Assembly (NCBI GenBank): GCA_022510925.1
Contig: JAFLSO010000001.1
Coordinates: 1 to 64,000, forward strand
From: Treponema sp.
GTDB taxonomy: Bacteria; Spirochaetota; Spirochaetia; Treponematales; Treponemataceae
Length of the DNA stretch: 64,000 nucleotides
Direction of reading: 5' to 3'
Shown here: in pieces, positions 16,356-24,417 of the stretch
Numbering within the stretch: position 1 is the stretch's first letter
Layout: each line of letters begins with the position of its first letter
Translations under genes and position numbers: made by a program
The notes under the pieces: generated by a model
What the model saw: the letters and a program-made list of their open reading frames with translations, nothing else
Told to the model about the DNA's origin: nothing
Databases searched by the model: none

Positions 16356-17714
16356 ATGGAAAACATCATAGAAGGATACAAGGAATTTCTTGCTGACGGA
16401 AAGACGGAGCGTGAGTGCTGCTCTAAGATTGTGGCTTTGGCCCGTGAGAAAGGCTTTAAAGACATCTCTGAATTTAAGGCCTTAAAGCCCGGCGACAAGG
16501 TTTTTGTTACCAAGTGGGGGAAGGCGGCGGCGCTGTTCACTGTGGGAAAGGAGCCCTTGGAGAAGGGAATGAACATTCTGGGGGCGCACATAGATTCCCC
16601 GCGCCTGGACATAAAGCAGAATCCGCTTTACGAGCAGGATTTCCTGGTGTACCTGAACACGCATTATTACGGCGGCATAAAGAAATATCAGTGGCTCACC
16701 ATGCCCCTGGCGCTTCATGGCGTGGTGTGCAGGAAAGACGGCACCACGGTGAGCGTGTGCATAGGGGAGCGCGCTGATGATCCTGTGTTCGTCATAGCGG
16801 ACATACTACCGCATCTGGCGCAGAAGCAGATGAAGGAGAGCGCGGCGGACTTCATTCCCGGCGAGAATCTGGACCTTGTTCTGGGCAGCGGCATTCCTCC
16901 CCGCGACTCTGACGCCGACAAGTCCGACAAGGAAAGGGGCGAGAAAGACAGGGCTAAAAAAAACGTGCTGAGGCTTTTAAAAGAGAAATACGGCATGGAA
17001 GAGGCGGACTTCGGTTCCGCGGAGCTGGAGGTGGTTCCGGCCGGCGCGCCGCGTGATCTGGGCTTTGACCGCTCGCTCATTCTGGCATACGGACAGGACG
17101 ACCGCTCGTGCGCATACACCTCCGTGCGGGCGCTGCTTGACTCTGATGCCGCCGACAGGACAGGATGCGTAATCTGCGTGGATAAAGAGGAGATAGGCTC
17201 CGTGGGTGCCACCGGCATGGCAAGCCACTTCTTTGAGAACGCCGTGGCGGAGCTGGTGGCAAGATGCGGGGAATACAGCGAGCTTACGCTGCGCCGCTGC
17301 CTGAACAACAGCTATATGCTTTCCAGCGACGTGAACGCGGCCTATGACCCGCAGCACGCGGACTTATTCGACAAAGCCAACTCCAGTTTTCTGAATGGCG
17401 GCATTGTGTTCAACAAATACACAGGAAGCCGGGGGAAAAGCGGCGCGAGCGATGCCAGCCCGGAATTCATAGCCATGCTCAGGGCGGCGCTGGACAAGGC
17501 CGGCGTAAGGTATCAGATGGCGGAGCTTGGCAAAGTGGACCAGGGCGGCGGCGGAACCATAGCGTATCTGGCGGCAAAATACGGAATGCATGTGCTGGAT
17601 GCGGGAGTGGCGGTTCTTAGCATGCATGCCCCATGGGAAATCACCGCCAAGGAGGACATAACGCAGGCTTACAATGCCTACCGCACATTCCTGGGACTTA
17701 GGCAGGACCTGTAG
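16356..17714 (+). CDS. M18-family zinc aminopeptidase
   Basis: 452 residues. Cytosolic metallo-aminopeptidase of the aspartyl-aminopeptidase/Ape1 family. Metal-binding and catalytic segments are visible: LGAHIDSPRLD (His, Asp), DKEEIGSVGATG (general base Glu and metal Glu), SSDVNAAYDP, and VLSMHAPWEITAKED (C-terminal His). Length is normal. It is preceded by a promoter giving a leaderless mRNA and is not in an operon with the sugar genes. Specificity (acidic or neutral N-terminal residue) cannot be read from the sequence. Confidence 0.92.
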   Translation: MENIIEGYKEFLADGKTERECCSKIVALAREKGFKDISEFKALKPGDKVFVTKWGKAAALFTVGKEPLEKGMNILGAHIDSPRLDIKQNPLYEQDFLVYLNTHYYGGIKKYQWLTMPLALHGVVCRKDGTTVSVCIGERADDPVFVIADILPHLAQKQMKESAADFIPGENLDLVLGSGIPPRDSDADKSDKERGEKDRAKKNVLRLLKEKYGMEEADFGSAELEVVPAGAPRDLGFDRSLILAYGQDDRSCAYTSVRALLDSDAADRTGCVICVDKEEIGSVGATGMASHFFENAVAELVARCGEYSELTLRRCLNNSYMLSSDVNAAYDPQHADLFDKANSSFLNGGIVFNKYTGSRGKSGASDASPEFIAMLRAALDKAGVRYQMAELGKVDQGGGGTIAYLAAKYGMHVLDAGVAVLSMHAPWEITAKEDITQAYNAYRTFLGLRQDL

Positions 17715-17772
17715 CGGTAAAATCCCTGCGTTCAAAGCGGAGCGCGAGCCCTGCGTCCTGGTCACAGAAACC

Positions 17773-17801
17773 TTGTAAATTCTCGCGGATAAACTTATAA
17801 T
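17773..17801 (+). promoter_or_regulatory. Promoter of the degenerate GGDEF gene
   Basis: TTGTAA (17773-17778), 17-bp spacer, TATAAT (17796-17801). Leaves a leader of about 90 nt before GTG 17898. I looked for a c-di-GMP riboswitch in this leader and did not find its conserved segments. Confidence 0.7.
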
Positions 17802-17897
17802 GTATAGGGTGCTTTTGGGTCCGGGAGAATCGCAGATTTACAGATTTGATCAGAACAGCCGGTGTCCTGCGGTCCTGCATAAAACAGAGGTAAAAAA

Positions 17898-19421
17898 GTG
17901 AAGAAATTTTCTCAGAGTCTTGTCTTTAAATTCGCCTGCATATTCGCGGTTTTCATCCTGTTCACGCTTGCGATGACCAGCGTCATAACGTATATGAACC
18001 AGACGCGGTTTTACAGGCAGGAATGCGAGGCGAACATCCATAACATAGGCCGCTATCTTGAGAATCTTATCATGGAAAGCGGCGAGGAATTCATCACGTA
18101 CCAGAATTATTATATGGCGCACTTTGATGAGATAGACATCCCCTATGATTTTGATGAGTATATTACCGCCAAGGAAGAATACGAGACTCTGTTCGCGACC
18201 ATGTATCCTGAGAGGAATTTAGGGAAGGACATTCAGTTTACGGATTTGGACCCGAAGGTTCAGGCCGCATGGTTCATCTACATGCACGAGTATTGGTTCC
18301 TTGTGTTTGAGAACGCCAGGAGGATTTTCGGTCTGCCCTACACATATTATTTGGTTCCGCGGCCCGAGATTTATCACATGGTCTACATGATAGACAGCGA
18401 GCGCACCCGGAAGGATTCTGACGATGGCGTATATCTTTATCTGGGCGACGAGTATTATAATGACCCCGCCTTATACAGGGTGGAATGGGAGACGTGGTTC
18501 AGCGGCGAGAACAAGGATGCGGTCCAGGAATGGAACAACCAGTGGGGGCACACCTACGCCTCGTACACTCTGGTTAAAATAAACGGCGAGCAGCTGGGTC
18601 TCATTGGAACAGAAATAGCGGTGTCGCGTGTCACGCGCAGGATAATGAGGAACGTCGCCGCGCAAATAGGGGGGATGGCCGGCGTGCTGATTCTCTGCGT
18701 GTTCGTTCTCCTGGGATTCATAAACAATATGTACATCTCACGCATAGCCACGCTGGAGCACTGCGTGAGCGAGTACGCCATAAAAAAAGACACTAACGTG
18801 GCCCGCAGTCTGGAGAGAACCCTCCACGGTCCCAGTGAGATAACTTCGCTGGGAATACGCATCTCCGAGATGATAATGGAGCTTGACCAGTACATGACAA
18901 ATCTCATGGAGATAAAGCAGGAGCTTTCCGCCACGCGGCAGAACGCGCATAAATTAAACGACCTTGCCATAAAGGACTCTGTTACCGGAATACGTAATCG
19001 AATCGCTTACGAGGCAGAGGTGCGCCGCCTTGAATGGCAGCTTGCGGACGGGCATGATGATTTTGGTCTGGCCGTAATATATCTGAATTCCCTGGATGAT
19101 ATAACTGACGCTTACGGGCAGGAGAAGGGGAACGCGGCCCTGAAAAAACTCTGCTCATTCGTATGCAACACGTTCCAGCACTCCCCGGTGTTCCGCATAG
19201 ATATAGACGAATTCGCGGTTATCTTAGAAAAAGATGACTACAAGAACAAAGAGAAGCTGGTGGAGCAGTTCAAGGAATGCCTGCGCGTCTCTGACGGGGA
19301 TGTCCGCACCGAGCCGTGGGAAAAAATCTCCGCGTCCATAGGAGTTGCCGTGTTTGACAGAAGCACTGACACCACTGTGGACAACGTGTTCAGCCGCGCC
19401 GAGGATTCTGTAAGCGGATAG
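17898..19421 (+). CDS. Membrane sensor protein with degenerate GGDEF domain
   Basis: 507 residues from GTG 17898 (GAGGT 7 nt upstream). A membrane segment at 10-30 and another near 260 (MAGVLILCVFVLLGFINNMY) bound an extracytoplasmic domain of about 220 residues rich in Tyr and acidic residues; a short HAMP-like coil follows. The C-terminal domain starts IKDSVTGIRNRIAYE, typical of GGDEF domains, but the signature reads RIDIDEF: the two glycines are replaced by Asp-Ile. The domain also stops early (FSRAEDSVSG), about 10-15 residues before the usual end. Likely a catalytically dead GTP- or c-di-GMP-related sensor. Confidence 0.8.
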   Translation: MKKFSQSLVFKFACIFAVFILFTLAMTSVITYMNQTRFYRQECEANIHNIGRYLENLIMESGEEFITYQNYYMAHFDEIDIPYDFDEYITAKEEYETLFATMYPERNLGKDIQFTDLDPKVQAAWFIYMHEYWFLVFENARRIFGLPYTYYLVPRPEIYHMVYMIDSERTRKDSDDGVYLYLGDEYYNDPALYRVEWETWFSGENKDAVQEWNNQWGHTYASYTLVKINGEQLGLIGTEIAVSRVTRRIMRNVAAQIGGMAGVLILCVFVLLGFINNMYISRIATLEHCVSEYAIKKDTNVARSLERTLHGPSEITSLGIRISEMIMELDQYMTNLMEIKQELSATRQNAHKLNDLAIKDSVTGIRNRIAYEAEVRRLEWQLADGHDDFGLAVIYLNSLDDITDAYGQEKGNAALKKLCSFVCNTFQHSPVFRIDIDEFAVILEKDDYKNKEKLVEQFKECLRVSDGDVRTEPWEKISASIGVAVFDRSTDTTVDNVFSRAEDSVSG

Positions 19422-19491
19422 GCCCTCACGCATTACCGCCTGCATGAATTTTAATTTACAGCCTTAACTAGCAACTTATTTTGTTTGCGTG

Positions 19492-19497
19492 TATAAT
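19492..19497 (+). promoter_or_regulatory. -10 box of the aldolase/methylase gene
   Basis: Perfect TATAAT, 6 nt before ATG 19504; no convincing -35 at 16-18 bp. No Shine-Dalgarno. Leaderless transcript expected. Confidence 0.5.
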
Positions 19498-19503
19498 ACG
19501 GCT

Positions 19504-20922
19504 ATGTTTGAGGACGTAGCAGAGAAGCTCGCGCGCTCTAAAATAGTTCCTGTGGTTACAGTGGAGAATTCTCAGGATGCGCTGGAAGTGGCTGGCGCTT
19601 TGCTCCGCGGCGGCATGCTCGCCGTGGAAATCGCTTTCCGCACTTTAAATGGAGATGACGGAATCGCCAGAATATGCGGGTGCATAAAAAAAGTACGGGA
19701 AGAGGTTCCCGGTATTCTGGTGGGTGCGGGGACTGTTACGGATGCGGCCCTGGCGCAGAAAGCGCTGGACGCGGGAGCCCAGTTCATAGTCTCGCCCGGA
19801 TTTGATGAGGAGACAGTGGATTTCTGCGTGGAAAGAAATCTCCCTGTTTTCCCCGGAGTGTCCACGCCCAGCGAGGTACAGGCCGCGTGCAGGAAAAATC
19901 TCTCATGCTTAAAGTATTTTCCCTCAGAGGCCGCGGGCGGCGTTGAGTACATAAAGAATCTTTCGGGGCCGTTTCCCGGAGTAAAATTCATGGCCACCGG
20001 CGGCATAAACGCGCAGAATGCAAGGGCGTATCTAAGCTGCGGGAATGTTTTTGCCGTGGGCGGAAGCTGGATGACGGGTGCCGGGCTCATTCGCGGCAAG
20101 GACTGGCAGCAGATAGAAAAGCTTTCCCGCGATGCCCTTGAAAGCCTGGAGGTGAGATCTGACGGCGCTTCCTGCGGGCAGCAGGATAAGGCGGTGCCCG
20201 CGCTGTATTTGGTTCCCGTTCCGCTAAGCCCGCTGGATAGTCTTACAAAAGATGACGTGCAGAAGGCTCTGCCGGATTACAACACGCGGATTGTAAGGCA
20301 GATAAAATATTTTGTGGTGGAGAATGTCCGCTCCGCGCGCAGGTTCCTGCGTGCCGCCGATAAAAGCATAGACATAGACGCCCTGACTTTTTATGAGCTT
20401 AACGAGCATACGGAATCAAAGTCCGTGGCGCGCTTTCTGGAGCCGCTTGAGAAGCATGGCGAGCCGGTGGGCATAATCTCTGAGGCGGGGTGCCCGGCGG
20501 TGGCAGATCCGGGAGCGGATTTAGTCCGGCTGGCGCACAGCAGGAATCTTCCTGTAGTTCCTTTGGTGGGACCGTCCTCCATATTAATGGCGCTCATGGC
20601 AAGCGGATTTAACGGGCAGAATTTTTCCTTCTGCGGCTATCTTCCCGTAAAAGACAGCGAGAGGGCGTCCGCGCTCAGAAAACTGGAGGGCAGGGCATGG
20701 AGTGAGGGGCAGACACAGATTTTCATAGAGGCTCCCTACCGTAACCAGAAAATGTTTGATACTATAATCCGTACCTGCCGCAAGGAAACCGGCCTTTGCA
20801 TAGCGCTGGGGCTCACGTGCGGGAATGAGCAGGTCAGGACCATGAGCGTGGCGGAGTGGAGAAAATGCGGTGCGCCGGAGTTTAGTAAGATTCCCGCCAT
20901 ATTCTTAATTTACAGGGATTAG
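19504..20922 (+). CDS. Fusion of KDPG/KHG aldolase and RsmI-like tetrapyrrole-methylase-family protein
   Basis: 472 residues in one uninterrupted frame. Residues 1-210 are a KDPG aldolase: Glu42 in AVEIAFRT, GAGTVTDAALAQKALDAGAQ, and Schiff-base lysine Lys137 in LKYFPSEAAGG. A ~15-residue hinge (EVRSDGASCGQQDKA) leads to residues 225-472, a SAM-dependent methyltransferase of the RsmI-related group (PALYLVPVPLSP, FVVENVRSARRFLR, ISEAGCPAVADPGADL, VPLVGPSSI, QIFIEAPYRN, IPAIFLIYRD). The first domain splits KDPG or 4-hydroxy-2-oxoglutarate; the second resembles 16S rRNA C1402 methylases. I know of no functional link between them. Start at ATG 19504 because TATAAT ends 6 nt before it. Confidence 0.88.
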   Translation: MFEDVAEKLARSKIVPVVTVENSQDALEVAGALLRGGMLAVEIAFRTLNGDDGIARICGCIKKVREEVPGILVGAGTVTDAALAQKALDAGAQFIVSPGFDEETVDFCVERNLPVFPGVSTPSEVQAACRKNLSCLKYFPSEAAGGVEYIKNLSGPFPGVKFMATGGINAQNARAYLSCGNVFAVGGSWMTGAGLIRGKDWQQIEKLSRDALESLEVRSDGASCGQQDKAVPALYLVPVPLSPLDSLTKDDVQKALPDYNTRIVRQIKYFVVENVRSARRFLRAADKSIDIDALTFYELNEHTESKSVARFLEPLEKHGEPVGIISEAGCPAVADPGADLVRLAHSRNLPVVPLVGPSSILMALMASGFNGQNFSFCGYLPVKDSERASALRKLEGRAWSEGQTQIFIEAPYRNQKMFDTIIRTCRKETGLCIALGLTCGNEQVRTMSVAEWRKCGAPEFSKIPAIFLIYRD

Positions 20923-20923
20923 G

Positions 20924-21511
20924 ATGAAGAACATGAACGGCGGCTCCATAATTCTTATGGGCATAAAGCATTGCGGTAAATCCACGCAGGGAAAACTTAT
21001 CGCCTCCAAATTGGACCTTGCCTTTTACGACACCGATGATGTAATTGCCGCCCTAACGGGAAAATCCGCCCGCGATATTTTCTCAGGCCAGGGTGAGGCG
21101 GCTTTTAAAGACGCGGAGATTTGCGCGTGCAGGCATGTGGCCGGCATTGTGAAAAAAGATGGCGGACGCGCGGTCATAGCGACTGGCGGCGGCATCTGCA
21201 ACAATGCGCCCGCGCTGGAGGTCCTGCGTCCTCTGGGAGCTTTTGTGTTTCTGATCGCTCCTGAGCAGGTGGCGGCAGACAGGATTCTGAAAGAGGCCCG
21301 CACTCGGCCGGACGGCACTCCTGAGAATCTTCCCGCATACATAGCGAAAAAAAATCCCCACTCCATGGATGAGGCCAGGCGCATGTTCCATGAATTTTAT
21401 GAGGAGAGGACGCGCCTGTATGCCGGCATAGCGGACTGCTCCGTTCGCATGGAGAATGACTCAAAGCAGGCTAACGCGGACCGCATAATCTCTTTTATTA
21501 ACCGCAGTTAG
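20924..21511 (+). CDS. aroK: Shikimate kinase
   Basis: 195 residues. ATP-dependent phosphorylation of shikimate in aromatic amino-acid synthesis. P-loop GIKHCGKST, substrate motif DTDD, ATGGGIC and a lid arginine region (KEARTRPDG) are present. The family is usually 165-180 residues; the extra length is a lid insert. Start ATG 20924 follows the upstream stop by 1 nt, so it is cotranscribed with the aldolase fusion. Its end overlaps the convergent slyD gene by 14 nt. Confidence 0.85.
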   Translation: MKNMNGGSIILMGIKHCGKSTQGKLIASKLDLAFYDTDDVIAALTGKSARDIFSGQGEAAFKDAEICACRHVAGIVKKDGGRAVIATGGGICNNAPALEVLRPLGAFVFLIAPEQVAADRILKEARTRPDGTPENLPAYIAKKNPHSMDEARRMFHEFYEERTRLYAGIADCSVRMENDSKQANADRIISFINRS

Positions 21512-22046
21512 CGCATCCCCCGCCGCATGAGCAGTCGCCGTCTCCGCAGTTTCCGCCGCACGAGCCACCGCCACAGCCGGAGCATCCTCCGGTCATTCCG
21601 CTGGACAGCTCCTGCTCGGTGGCTTCCCTCACGGAGACAATCTCCACGTCAAAGTGCAGGTTCTTTCCCGCAAGCTCATGGTTTGCGTCCACAGTAACGA
21701 TGTCATCCTCAATGCGGGTGATTGTCACCACGGCGGGCCCCGCGTTTGTCTGAGCCTGGAATCTCATGCCCGGCTCAAGAGGGAGGCCCGTCTCAAAATC
21801 CTGGCGCGGAACTCTGACCACAAGGCCGTCATCGTATTCGCCGTAACCATCTTTAGCGCTTATGCATGCGGAAAAAGACTCTCCCGGCTCCTTTCCCTCG
21901 ATGTGCTCCTCTAGCTTAGGCAGAATGTATCCTGCGCCGTGCACGTATTCGAGCGGCACTGTCCCGCGGGAGCTGTCTATCTGCTCGCCTGAATCATCCG
22001 TGAGCGTGTAATGAATTGAGACGACTTTTCCTTTTCCTGCTTTCAT
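21498..22046 (-). CDS. slyD: SlyD-type FKBP peptidyl-prolyl isomerase with cysteine-rich tail
   Basis: 182 residues. FKBP domain with the IF (insert-in-flap) chaperone domain: VVSIHYTLTDDSGEQIDSS, PLEYVHGAGYILPKLE, VTITRIEDDIVTVDANHELAGK, LHFDVEIVSV. The tail of about 35 residues contains eight Cys among Gly (GGCSGCGGGSC...CANCG) where E. coli SlyD has a mostly His-rich nickel-binding tail. Metal or redox binding by this tail is inferred. ATG follows the nfu stop directly (TAAATG), so the two genes form an operon. Confidence 0.9.
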   Translation of the reverse strand: MKAGKGKVVSIHYTLTDDSGEQIDSSRGTVPLEYVHGAGYILPKLEEHIEGKEPGESFSACISAKDGYGEYDDGLVVRVPRQDFETGLPLEPGMRFQAQTNAGPAVVTITRIEDDIVTVDANHELAGKNLHFDVEIVSVREATEQELSSGMTGGCSGCGGGSCGGNCGDGDCSCGGGCANCG

Positions 22047-22286
22047 TTATTCTTCCTGGATTACTTCCGTAATTTCAGGGCAGGTCTCTTTCAGGTAGCG
22101 CTCTATTCCCATTTTAAGGGTCATAACCGCCATGGGACATGAGCCGCACGCGCCAGTGAGACGGACGTGCACTTTGTTGTCCGCATCCAGCTCTATGAAT
22201 TCCATGTCCCCGCCGTCAGCATTAAGCTGCGGGCGAAACGCCTCCAGAGTCTCCTTAACTTTCTCTACTAAAGCCTCGTCTGCCAT
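22047..22286 (-). CDS. NifU C-terminal-domain (Nfu) iron-sulfur carrier
   Basis: 79 residues, the size of a stand-alone Nfu domain. LNADGGDMEFIEL and the cluster-binding GACGSCPMAVMTLK (CxxC) are visible. It carries or delivers [4Fe-4S] clusters as a dimer. Start ATG 22284-22286 has GAGGT 7 nt upstream. Cotranscribed with slyD, whose cysteine tail suggests a common theme of metal handling (inference). Confidence 0.9.
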   Translation of the reverse strand: MADEALVEKVKETLEAFRPQLNADGGDMEFIELDADNKVHVRLTGACGSCPMAVMTLKMGIERYLKETCPEITEVIQEE

Positions 22287-22428
22287 TCTTGTACCTCGCA
22301 AGTTTTTCTACAGCATTAAAGATATTGAATTTATTTCTTTTTGGCTAGGCTCCTGCGAAGGAAAATTTACGCAGATTTTTGGCCTGGCTCTGGATGTCCG
22401 CGCGCTGTTTCAGTTGAGCGGAAGAATT

Positions 22429-24156
22429 CTAGCCCAGCGACTCAACCTTTGCATTAAGCTCAAGTATGCGCCGGTGCACGTAATGGTCCACCGCGAATTT
22501 CTCTATCACTCCCAAAGGCTCGCCTTTATCGTTCACTATGGGCATGAACTCCGTGTCCGTGTCGGAAAAATACTTGTACAAATCCGGCAGGGAAAGATCA
22601 GGCGTGCATGTTTGCTCCGGCTTGTCCATGATGTCCAGCGCCAGCATAGTCTCCGCCAGCTCGCTGAACTGCAGCGTCTCCTTTAAGTGCTCCAGGCTGA
22701 TTATGCCGGAAAGTTTTCCGCTTGCGGAGCGCACCGCAAAGGACTGGTTGTGATGGACAGAGAAATTATCAAGTATGTTGCGCAGTGTGTCGGTCTCATT
22801 CACTATGGCGGAGCTCTGCGCGTTGCATGACTTCTCGTTGCCCCACGTGACATCCTGCACCTGGCTCTGCTTAAGTATGTCCTCCTCCGTTATGTCCAGT
22901 CCGGCCTCTCCCGCTTTTATTATTCCGTGGCGCACGCACAGCGGACCCAGAATCTGCACTATGAAAGTTGTCGCCGTGATTATAAGGATAATCTGAGGAC
23001 CCACACTGTCAGGAAAATCGTTGCTCGCGGCTATGCTCAGTCCTATGGCCACGCCCGCCTGGCTCAGAAGGCACCAGGGAAGATACTTCCTGACTGTGGC
23101 CGGCGCATGCGTGAGTTTGGCTCCTATGCGGCATCCTATGGATTTCCCCAGCGTCCTGCCCGCCACATAGACCAGTGCTATCGCTCCCAGAACCGGCGTG
23201 ACCACCCAGATGTTAAGCTTTGCGCCCACCAGAACAAAAAACAGCACATAGACAGGAGGCGTGAACCTCTCCACTAATTTAAACACCGGCCGGGTCTTGA
23301 CTGGCGCGAAGTTCACCATGAAAAATCCCACGGACATGGCGGCAAGTATGTTATCTAAATCCAGAAGCTCGCAAAGCCCCGTGCACAAGAATATTCCTCC
23401 CAGCGCAAAAGAAAGGACACGCCCCTCATCCTGCATCAGGTTCTTAATCACCCGGCTTATTACAAATCCGAACGCGCTGCCTATGAGTATGGAGCCGAAG
23501 ATGTCCCGGGCTATGCTCAGCATCTGCATTCCAAAAGAGATTTTGGTTCCGCCCAGAAGAGGAGCCGCTATGCTTCCTGCGACCGCGTAAAGGATAAGGG
23601 CCACTGCATCATCCATGGCCACAAGCCCCAGCACTGTGGTTGTGAGCGGCCCGCGGGTCCTGTACTCTTTTAGGACATCGGTAGTGGCGGCGGGCGCCGT
23701 GGCGGAGCATATTGCGCCTAGCAAAAGTCCCAGCGAGACCGATGTGATTATGTCGCGGGTGAACGCCCAGTATACCGCCGTCACCAGTATTCCCACCACA
23801 AAAAACGGCGTTACGGTCTCTCCCAGAAGAATGCCCGTGAACTGCCTGCCGTATTTTTTTATGACGCCCAGCTTAAGCTCCGAGCCCACCAGAAATCCTA
23901 TGAACGAAAGCGCCGCCGTGCTTATGGGGCTCAGGGCCGCTATGGTCTGCGCTCCCAGCACCTGGAATCCTGAGGAGCCTATGATGATTCCTATCACGAT
24001 GTATCCCACTACCTGCGGAATCTTAAGCCTCTGGAAAATCCTTCCGCCTATCGCGCCAAAAAAAAGTATCACGCCCAAAAGAAAAACCAGCTGCGTGCCC
24101 TGCAATTTTACAAAGTGAAGCACCTCTGGTAAAACACTGTCTAAAGGATTGTTCAT
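22429..24156 (-). CDS. Kef/CPA2-type cation:proton antiporter with C-terminal CBS pair
   Basis: 575 residues. Eleven to thirteen membrane spans of the Na+/H+ exchanger fold (KIPQVVGYIVIGIIIGSSG; LGLLLGAICSATAPAATTDV; LVAMDDAVALILYA), then two CBS-like repeats from about residue 440 (ETDTLRNILDNFSVHHNQSF ... LPDLYKYFSDTDTEFMPIVN). CBS domains bind adenine nucleotides and gate transport; no RCK/TrkA-N domain is present. The -10 TATAAT (minus strand, 24165-24170) ends 8 nt before the ATG without a Shine-Dalgarno. Ion specificity is not evident. Confidence 0.85.
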   Translation of the reverse strand: MNNPLDSVLPEVLHFVKLQGTQLVFLLGVILFFGAIGGRIFQRLKIPQVVGYIVIGIIIGSSGFQVLGAQTIAALSPISTAALSFIGFLVGSELKLGVIKKYGRQFTGILLGETVTPFFVVGILVTAVYWAFTRDIITSVSLGLLLGAICSATAPAATTDVLKEYRTRGPLTTTVLGLVAMDDAVALILYAVAGSIAAPLLGGTKISFGMQMLSIARDIFGSILIGSAFGFVISRVIKNLMQDEGRVLSFALGGIFLCTGLCELLDLDNILAAMSVGFFMVNFAPVKTRPVFKLVERFTPPVYVLFFVLVGAKLNIWVVTPVLGAIALVYVAGRTLGKSIGCRIGAKLTHAPATVRKYLPWCLLSQAGVAIGLSIAASNDFPDSVGPQIILIITATTFIVQILGPLCVRHGIIKAGEAGLDITEEDILKQSQVQDVTWGNEKSCNAQSSAIVNETDTLRNILDNFSVHHNQSFAVRSASGKLSGIISLEHLKETLQFSELAETMLALDIMDKPEQTCTPDLSLPDLYKYFSDTDTEFMPIVNDKGEPLGVIEKFAVDHYVHRRILELNAKVESLG

Positions 24157-24284
24157 ATCTAAGCATTATACTAAAGATATTGTAAAAGTGACAGAGGAAA
24201 ATCGCCGCTGACAGGATTTTATGGGCAGTATTATTTTTATGGACGGAATCTTGTTTTCTGCCGGTGATTTTCCCGTCAAACAAA

Positions 24285-24400
24285 AGTCACGGTCCGTTCC
24301 CCGCTGCTCCGGGTTACGCTTCGCTCCATTGCTGCGCAAGTCGCGCCGTGCGCTCCCCCTCCGCATCGGGCGTATGCCAATATAGTTTTATATAAAACAA
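24285..24400 (-). repeat. Dispersed intergenic element, copy 2
   Basis: Minus strand: TTTTATATAAAACTATAT, then GCATACGCCCGAT, GGAGGGGGAGCG, AATGGAGCGAAGCGTAACCC and GCGGGGAACGG. Shares the palindromic border with the element at 7826-7964 and the blocks GCATACGCCCGAT and AATGGAGCG(G)AAGCGTAACCC with the element at 45826-45985. The rest of the 261-bp gap between the antiporter and transglycosylase genes shows no gene. Confidence 0.6.
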
Positions 24401-24417
24401 AATCCGCGCTGCAAAAG

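Noticed and set aside
17802..17897. c-di-GMP riboswitch before the GGDEF protein gene
   Set aside because: The leader has the right length but lacks the conserved GEMM segments.
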